The notes under the pieces were generated by a model. It was given only the letters and a program-made list of their open reading frames with translations, was not told the origin of the DNA and searched no databases. Position numbers and translations under genes: made by a program. Below are positions 8,404 to 12,381 of a stretch of 12,381 bases of DNA, one piece after another. The stretch is from the NCBI GenBank assembly GCA_020435885.1, contig JAGQYU010000182.1, positions 266 through 12,646 on the forward strand, written 5' to 3'. Within the stretch, counting starts at the first letter, position 1, and each line of letters opens with the position of its first letter. The DNA is from Flavobacteriaceae bacterium (GTDB lineage Bacteria > Bacteroidota > Bacteroidia > Flavobacteriales > Flavobacteriaceae).

Positions 8404-8420
8404 CATTGTTGAGAGTTTTC
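8392..8420 (-). terminator. Intrinsic terminator downstream of rpoD
   Basis: A perfect 13-bp stem (GAAAACTCTCAAC at 8392-8404 and its complement at 8408-8420) has a 3-nt loop. In the rpoD direction it is followed by TCTTTTATAG, a modest U-rich tail. It lies about 62 nt beyond the rpoD stop and 36 nt before the rpe start, so it separates the two leftward genes. An attenuator role for rpe is an alternative but less likely. Confidence 0.75.
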
Positions 8421-8482
8421 CATTCATTAATCAAAAAACGAATAGTTTATTTGACTACTCATTAATTGTAAAAGTATAAAAA

Positions 8483-9346
8483 TTAACCCAAATACGTTCT
8501 TAAAATTTTACTTCTAGAAGTGTGTTTTAATCTTCTAATTGCTTTTTCTTTTATTTGACGTACCCTTTCACGGGTTAAATCAAAAGTTTCACCTATTTCT
8601 TCCAATGTCATAGGATGTGCATCACCTAAACCGAAGTATAAAGATACTACATCGGCTTCTCTTGGTGTAAGGGTTTCAAGTGCACGTTCAATCTCCACTT
8701 TTAATGATTCATGTAAAAGGCTTCTATCCGGATTTGGAGATTCACCTGTATTCAATACATCGTATAAGTTAGAATCCTCACCTTCAATTAAAGGAGCATC
8801 CATAGAAATATGACGACCAGAATTTTTTAAAGACTCTTTAACATCATTTACGGTCATATCCAATTCTTTAGCAATCTCTTCTGCAGAAGGAGGTCTTTCA
8901 TTTTCTTGCTCTAAACGTGCATATGTTTTATTAATCTTATTGATAGAACCGATCTTGTTAAGTGGTAAACGTACAATTCTAGACTGTTCAGCTAAGGCTT
9001 GTAAAATAGATTGGCGTATCCACCAAACCGCATACGAAATGAACTTAAAACCTCTGGTTTCATCAAAACGCTTGGCAGCTTTGATAAGTCCTAGATTTCC
9101 TTCATTGATAAGATCAGGAAGTGTAAGCCCTTGATTTTGATATTGTTTAGCTACCGATACAACGAAACGTAAATTAGCTTTGGTTAAACGCTCTAAAGCT
9201 ACTTGGTCTCCGGCTTTAATACGTTGTGCCAATTCTACCTCTTGGTCTGCAGTAATCAGATCAACTTTACCAATTTCTTGTAAATATTTGTCAAGTGAGG
9301 CGGTTTCGCGGTTAGTAACCTGTTTTGTAATCTTAAGTTGTCTCAT
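8483..9346 (-). CDS. rpoD: Primary RNA polymerase sigma factor (RpoD/SigA), short Bacteroidota form
   Basis: This 287-aa protein is the housekeeping sigma factor that directs RNA polymerase to TAnnTTTG-type promoters. Region 1.2 is at about 15-48 (SLDKYLQEIGKVDLITADQE), region 2 at about 55-125 with NLRFVVSVAKQYQNQGL, DLINEGNLGLIKAAKRFD and the DNA-melting segment FKFISYAVWWIRQSI. Region 3 covers about 133-210, and region 4 about 215-280, including the helix-turn-helix LEEIGETFDLTRERVRQIKE. Region 1.1 and the non-conserved insert of the E. coli 70-kDa protein are absent, which is normal for Bacteroidota. Start MRQLKITKQV at 9346 is the usual family start. It is divergent from an ECF sigma gene across 150 bp in which I found no exact -7 element for either gene. 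Its mRNA probably ends at 8392-8420. Confidence 0.96.
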   Translation of the reverse strand: MRQLKITKQVTNRETASLDKYLQEIGKVDLITADQEVELAQRIKAGDQVALERLTKANLRFVVSVAKQYQNQGLTLPDLINEGNLGLIKAAKRFDETRGFKFISYAVWWIRQSILQALAEQSRIVRLPLNKIGSINKINKTYARLEQENERPPSAEEIAKELDMTVNDVKESLKNSGRHISMDAPLIEGEDSNLYDVLNTGESPNPDRSLLHESLKVEIERALETLTPREADVVSLYFGLGDAHPMTLEEIGETFDLTRERVRQIKEKAIRRLKHTSRSKILRTYLG

Positions 9347-9496
9347 GAAATTGTTATTATATTAATTCCTTAATTTCTGTCATGTATTCATATATACGGA
9401 GATATACTTAAAAATGTTACAAAAAAAAATTATTTTTAATAAATGTGACTTTTTTACGCCAAGTGTGTCTAAAAAATAAGAAGAATATAAATCTGT

Positions 9497-10060
9497 TTGA
9501 AAAGTACTGCAGAAATTAGTGGTTGGACTGATGAAGAACTGGTCAAAGAAATAGTAAAGACCAGAGATAGTGTTTTGTTTGCAGAACTCTACGATAGGTT
9601 TGCAGCAATAGTTTATAATAAATGTTTAGGGTTTGCAAAATCTAAAGAAGAAGCTGAAGATTTAACCCACGATATTTTTATAAAGATGTTTGTAAAGCTA
9701 AACACTTATCAAGGTAAGTCTAAATTTTCAACATGGCTGTATTCTTTTACATACAATTATTGTGTTAATTATTTGCAACGAAACTCGTATAAGAAAAATG
9801 AAGAAGTGAGTAATGTTGGAGAAAATGGAGAAACAGTTGATGATATTACGGATGAAGATATTCTTCAGCTTAAAGCAAAAAGACTTAAAGGGGCATTAGA
9901 GTTAATTGATCCTAATGATAAAATGATATTACTCCTTAAATATCAAGACGAGTTGTCTATTAAAGAGATACAATCTGCACTTGAAATAGGAGAAAGCGCT
10001 GTAAAAATGCGACTAAAAAGGGCTAAAGAAAAAGTGATGGAAGCATATAAAAAAGTTTAA
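9497..10060 (+). CDS. ECF-type (group 4) RNA polymerase sigma factor, TTG start
   Basis: This 187-aa alternative sigma factor contains only regions 2 and 4. Region 2 spans about 27-95 (LYDRFAAIVYNKCLGFAKSK, EAEDLTHDIFIKMF, KFSTWLYSFTYNYCVNYLQR). An acidic linker at about 102-122 follows, then region 4 at about 130-182 with the helix-turn-helix SIKEIQSALEIGESAVKMRL. The only reasonable start is TTG at 9497: an in-frame TAA sits at 9488-9490, and the next Met (Phe-Val-Lys context) is inside region 2. A TTG start can keep expression low. One base separates its stop from the next small gene, and an MscS-like channel gene follows, so three genes probably form an operon. No recognisable anti-sigma factor with a membrane segment is present. 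What it regulates is unknown; autoregulation and control of the channel gene are guesses. Confidence 0.9.
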   Translation: MKSTAEISGWTDEELVKEIVKTRDSVLFAELYDRFAAIVYNKCLGFAKSKEEAEDLTHDIFIKMFVKLNTYQGKSKFSTWLYSFTYNYCVNYLQRNSYKKNEEVSNVGENGETVDDITDEDILQLKAKRLKGALELIDPNDKMILLLKYQDELSIKEIQSALEIGESAVKMRLKRAKEKVMEAYKKV

Positions 10061-10061
10061 A

Positions 10062-10241
10062 GTGGACAATCCGTTTAGAGAAATATTAAACCAAGAAGAG
10101 CTTCCTGTTATGTTAAAGGAAAAGATTATGAATGATATTTCATTTATAAAACTGACTATTGATGTTGCGGACTTGTTTACTGTCAAATATCCAGAGACTT
10201 TTGATAATTTATTACGATTAAAACGTAACAAAAAGGAATAA
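10062..10241 (+). CDS. Small 59-aa soluble protein of unknown function, GTG start
   Basis: An open frame of 59 codons fills the space between the ECF sigma gene and the channel gene. It starts with GTG one base after the sigma stop and ends with TAA at 10239-10241, 21 nt before the next ATG. The frame is closed upstream by TGA at 10035-10037, so GTG is the best start; internal ATGs at codons 17 and 23 would remove the NPFREIL N-terminus. The product begins MDNPFREILNQEELP and contains a helical middle (LKEKIMNDISFIKLTI), then VADLFTVKYPETFDNLL and a basic tail (RLKRNKKE). It has no signal peptide, no membrane segment and no cysteine. Position suggests translational coupling to the sigma factor and perhaps a role in modulating it (inference). 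I do not recognise a named family. Confidence 0.75.
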   Translation: MDNPFREILNQEELPVMLKEKIMNDISFIKLTIDVADLFTVKYPETFDNLLRLKRNKKE

Positions 10242-10262
10242 TAATTTTTAATAAAGTTTAAG

Positions 10263-11096
10263 ATGAAAATACCCTTACAATTAGAAGACATCAACCTAAA
10301 CTTTTTAAGTGATATATGGCAAGCTATTGTTGATTTTTTACCCAAATTATTATTGGTAATAATCATTTTGCTTGCTGGTTGGATTGCAGTTAAAATAATA
10401 ACATATATCGTTAAAAAAGCATTGCGACTCACTAAAATTGATAAGTGGGCAGATAAATTGAATGAAATAGAAATATTTAATCAATCTGAATTTAAAATCA
10501 ATCTTGAAAAATTAATAATAGGCGCTGTAAAGTGGATAGTTATTCTATTGATAGTTATTGTGATTTCAGATGTGTTGGGGTTAGAAGTCATATCACAAGA
10601 AATTGGAAACTTAATCAGATATCTTCCAAAACTTTTCAGTGCAATAGCCATATTTATGATAGGCGTTTACATAGCCAGTATTATTAGAAATGCAGTAAAC
10701 TCGCTATTCAAATCATTCAATTTAGGAGGTTCTAAATTTATTGGCAATATCATTTTTTATGTGCTGGTTGTAATTATTACTATAACAGCTTTAAATCAAG
10801 CGGGTGTTGATACGGGAATAATTACCAATAATTTGACATTAATACTAGGAGCGTTATTGTTTGCCTTTACACTTGCTTTTGGGTTGGGCTCTAAAGAAAT
10901 TATTCAAAGGTTATTATTTGGATTTTATACAAGAAAAACATTATCAGTTGGCGATGTTATAAAAATTGGTGATGTAAAAGGCAAAATAGAAGCCATAGAC
11001 AACATTAATTTAATAGTACAGACAAAAGATGGAAAACAGATTTTTCCTATTAAAATAATTAATGATTCGATAATAAAAATAATAGGTGAAGATTAA
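10263..11096 (+). CDS. Small MscS-like mechanosensitive channel family protein lacking the C-terminal vestibule
   Basis: This 277-aa inner-membrane protein has an N-terminal amphipathic segment, then about five hydrophobic segments (approximately 24-50, 88-108, 122-148, 158-178 and 190-214). The last, ILGALLFAFTLAFGLGSKEI, resembles the pore-lining TM3 of MscS, and is followed by FGFYTRKTLSVGDVIKIGDVKG, the MscS beta-domain start, through VQTKDGKQIFPIKIIND. The protein ends there, so the large cytoplasmic alpha/beta vestibule of E. coli MscS is missing. The repeated N-terminal helices recall the conserved TM-helix channel proteins. Such channels release solutes on hypo-osmotic shock. It is the third gene of the ECF sigma cluster, 21 nt after the small protein gene. 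Family is clear; gating and ion preference are not. Confidence 0.87.
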   Translation: MKIPLQLEDINLNFLSDIWQAIVDFLPKLLLVIIILLAGWIAVKIITYIVKKALRLTKIDKWADKLNEIEIFNQSEFKINLEKLIIGAVKWIVILLIVIVISDVLGLEVISQEIGNLIRYLPKLFSAIAIFMIGVYIASIIRNAVNSLFKSFNLGGSKFIGNIIFYVLVVIITITALNQAGVDTGIITNNLTLILGALLFAFTLAFGLGSKEIIQRLLFGFYTRKTLSVGDVIKIGDVKGKIEAIDNINLIVQTKDGKQIFPIKIINDSIIKIIGED

Positions 11097-11107
11097 AATA
11101 AACACTA

Positions 11108-11257
11108 TTGACTTTAGAGATTGGGAAAATTGCCCCAAAAGAAAAAGTGTCTAAAACAATAAACTTTGTTATATGTTCAAGAGTGTTTAGCGATGGAGGT
11201 TTGACAGGGTCTCCGTTATTTGATAGATCAATCAATTTTAGATTTTCTTCTAAATAG
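11108..11257 (+). other. Doubtful 49-codon open frame in the channel gene's 3' region
   Basis: A frame from TTG at 11108 to TAG at 11255-11257 reads LTLEIGKIAPKEK through SRVFSDGGLTGSPLFDRSINFRF to SSK. Its makeup is more protein-like than expected for AT-rich spacer DNA, with varied residues and several Gly/Asp. There is no ATG and no clear ribosome-binding site, and TAA at 11099-11101 closes the frame upstream. It could be a small gene, a remnant of a lost gene, or chance. Nothing else was seen between the channel gene and the hairpin at 11288. Confidence 0.2.
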
Positions 11258-11287
11258 TAAGGGTTTTTTGATTGTATTTATCAATAG

Positions 11288-11313
11288 AAAGCTTCCCAGA
11301 AATGGGAAGCTTT
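11288..11313. terminator. Intrinsic terminator between convergent channel cluster and HTH gene
   Basis: A perfect 11-bp stem (AAAGCTTCCCA at 11288-11298 and TGGGAAGCTTT at 11303-11313) carries a GAAA tetraloop. Rightward it is followed by TGTTTTA and ends the ECF sigma/channel transcript, leaving a long 3' tail of about 190 nt. Leftward it begins only 4 nt after the stop of the HTH gene, with a weaker U-run (TTTCTATT), so it may work in both directions. Confidence 0.8.
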
Positions 11314-11317
11314 TGTT

Positions 11318-12316
11318 TTATTCAAAACCATGATTCTCATCTATTATTATATGGCTTCTAAGCTTATTAATTTTATGTAACATTTTATTAAAAAAGAGTG
11401 TTCTGTCCTTTTCTCCTGAATGGACGAGTAGTTTAGAATTAGTCATTTGTTTCTGAAAAAAGTCTTCCATAATATTGCAAGTATCTTGATGTTCAACTTT
11501 TAGATATTCAAGTACTGTATATGGCACAAAAAATACTTTTTTAAAAGAAGTTTTAACTAATAAGATGTTGCTCATTGTAAGTAAGTCGCTTTTGTAAAGT
11601 TTATAAGCTGCATTATTTTTTGAGTTAATAATACTTTGTTGGATAGTTTGCTTTTCTACATGGTGAATGATTTCCTCTAAATCATCACATAATTTTAGTG
11701 CCAAATTTTTAGACAATAATTGAGATTCGTAGAAATATAGTATTTGCTGAATGGTGCCGTTTATGGTATTATCATTCCAAAATTCAGTAATGCTTATAAA
11801 ATTATAAGTATCACTCAATTGAAAAGCTTTTTCTAAAAGAGAATCGGGAATTGTTTCGATGAAATCATCAAAAGAAATTTTGTTCTTGGTCATCTCTTGA
11901 TTGGCAATCTTTAACCAAACAAATATTTTGTATCTGGTTAAATAAGAATCTTTTAATGTATAAAAAAGAGGGATGTCTTTAGCAGAATAGATTAATGATG
12001 CGCTTTTAAGTTTAGTTAAAGGAGTCAGATTTTCAATAGATTTTGTAAAATATTGCTCCAAGTGTGATGTATCTATTATTTGAGGCGATCGTTCTGTTAA
12101 AATGGTTTGTTGGCTACCAACTTCAAACAATTTATTTAATGAAATTTTAAAATGCTTGGCGAGCTTCACACTCTCTTCTAATGATAAATTGGTTTTTAAG
12201 TTAACTCTTCTATAAGCTGCATCATAACCGATATCTAATACCGAGGCAACTTCATCTACAAATGAAGCATTTTCAGGTAGTTTTTCTTTTAAATACTGAA
12301 TAAATTGCTTTTGCAT
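11318..12316 (-). CDS. HTH-domain transcriptional regulator-like protein with large uncharacterised C-terminal domain
   Basis: This 332-aa protein has a predicted XRE-like helix-turn-helix at about 17-65 (ASFVDEVASVLDIGYDAAYRR, then LSLEESVKLAKHFKISLNKLFE). The remaining 265 residues are a mainly helical domain rich in Leu, Ile, Lys and aromatic residues, without a signal peptide or obvious membrane segment, and with no catalytic motif that I can recognise. Proteins of this shape are common hypothetical regulators in Flavobacteriaceae; their ligands and targets are not known to me. The start MQKQFIQYL at 12316 lies seven bases after a -7-like element, so the mRNA may have almost no leader. 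The gene stands alone: it converges on the channel gene and nothing else is visible before the window ends. Confidence 0.7.
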   Translation of the reverse strand: MQKQFIQYLKEKLPENASFVDEVASVLDIGYDAAYRRVNLKTNLSLEESVKLAKHFKISLNKLFEVGSQQTILTERSPQIIDTSHLEQYFTKSIENLTPLTKLKSASLIYSAKDIPLFYTLKDSYLTRYKIFVWLKIANQEMTKNKISFDDFIETIPDSLLEKAFQLSDTYNFISITEFWNDNTINGTIQQILYFYESQLLSKNLALKLCDDLEEIIHHVEKQTIQQSIINSKNNAAYKLYKSDLLTMSNILLVKTSFKKVFFVPYTVLEYLKVEHQDTCNIMEDFFQKQMTNSKLLVHSGEKDRTLFFNKMLHKINKLRSHIIIDENHGFE

Positions 12317-12322
12317 TTTTTA

Positions 12323-12330
12323 CAAAGTTA
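12323..12330 (-). promoter_or_regulatory. Predicted -7 promoter element for the HTH gene
   Basis: On the minus strand TAACTTTG (12330-12323) is an exact TAnnTTTG match. No exact TTG lies 17-23 bp upstream; TTTTCG near 12352-12357 is the nearest -33 candidate. The expected start of transcription falls at or within a base or two of the ATG at 12316, suggesting a leaderless or near-leaderless mRNA. Confidence 0.45.
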
Positions 12331-12381
12331 TTATTATAATAAAATTTAATTTGCGAAAATTAATAAATATTTTATATGAGG

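Noticed and set aside
8356..8427. 24-residue N-terminal extension of Rpe
   Set aside because: It would translate the terminator hairpin; the family start MSHLIAPSILAADF is at 8355.
9347..9496. Poly-A/T tracts and the imperfect GTATATcTCC/GTATATaTGA repeat in the rpoD-ECF spacer
   Set aside because: They are short and expected in AT-rich promoter DNA; no consistent repeat unit or operator symmetry was found.
10013..10432. 139-codon open frame on the minus strand
   Set aside because: It runs antisense across the sigma end, the 59-aa gene and the channel start, has low-complexity Phe/Ile/Ser/Asn composition and matches no family.

Overview
The window looks like a chromosomal segment of a Bacteroidota bacterium, most likely a member of the Flavobacteriaceae. 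The DNA is AT-rich. It carries a SusC/SusD outer-membrane pair, a short primary sigma factor without region 1.1 (the Bacteroidota form), weak Shine-Dalgarno sequences, and several exact matches to the Bacteroidota -7 promoter element TAnnTTTG.

Layout, left to right. (1) The 3' part of an OsmC-family gene (+), cut by the window edge. (2) An 18-bp perfect hairpin that can terminate both this gene and the facing operon. (3) A susC-susD operon (-) encoding a TonB-dependent outer-membrane transporter and its lipoprotein lid. (4) Divergent from it, a DeoR-family regulator followed after 23 nt by recJ (+). (5) A degenerate dispersed-repeat-like sequence over the recJ stop codon, then the convergent rpe gene (-). 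(6) A strong terminator hairpin separating rpe from the primary sigma gene rpoD (-). (7) Divergent from rpoD, a tight + strand cluster: an ECF sigma factor with a TTG start, a 59-codon gene with a GTG start that is easily missed, and a small MscS-like channel without the cytoplasmic vestibule domain. (8) A 221-bp stretch with a doubtful 49-codon open frame and a terminator. (9) A 332-aa HTH regulator (-) whose predicted promoter would give a nearly leaderless mRNA.

How the genes may work together. The SusCD pair imports an unknown glycan or other oligomer. It has no enzyme genes beside it in this window and is probably controlled by the divergent DeoR protein, since the SusC lacks the STN domain used for sigma/anti-sigma signalling. 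RecJ, Rpe and RpoD are housekeeping proteins. The ECF sigma, the small protein and the MscS-like channel form a plausible envelope or osmotic stress unit in which the small soluble protein takes the place where an anti-sigma factor is often found.

No tRNA, rRNA, CRISPR array, insertion sequence or phage gene was seen. Most of the window is ordinary core genome. The points most worth following up are the ECF sigma/59-aa protein/channel cluster and the regulation of the SusCD pair.
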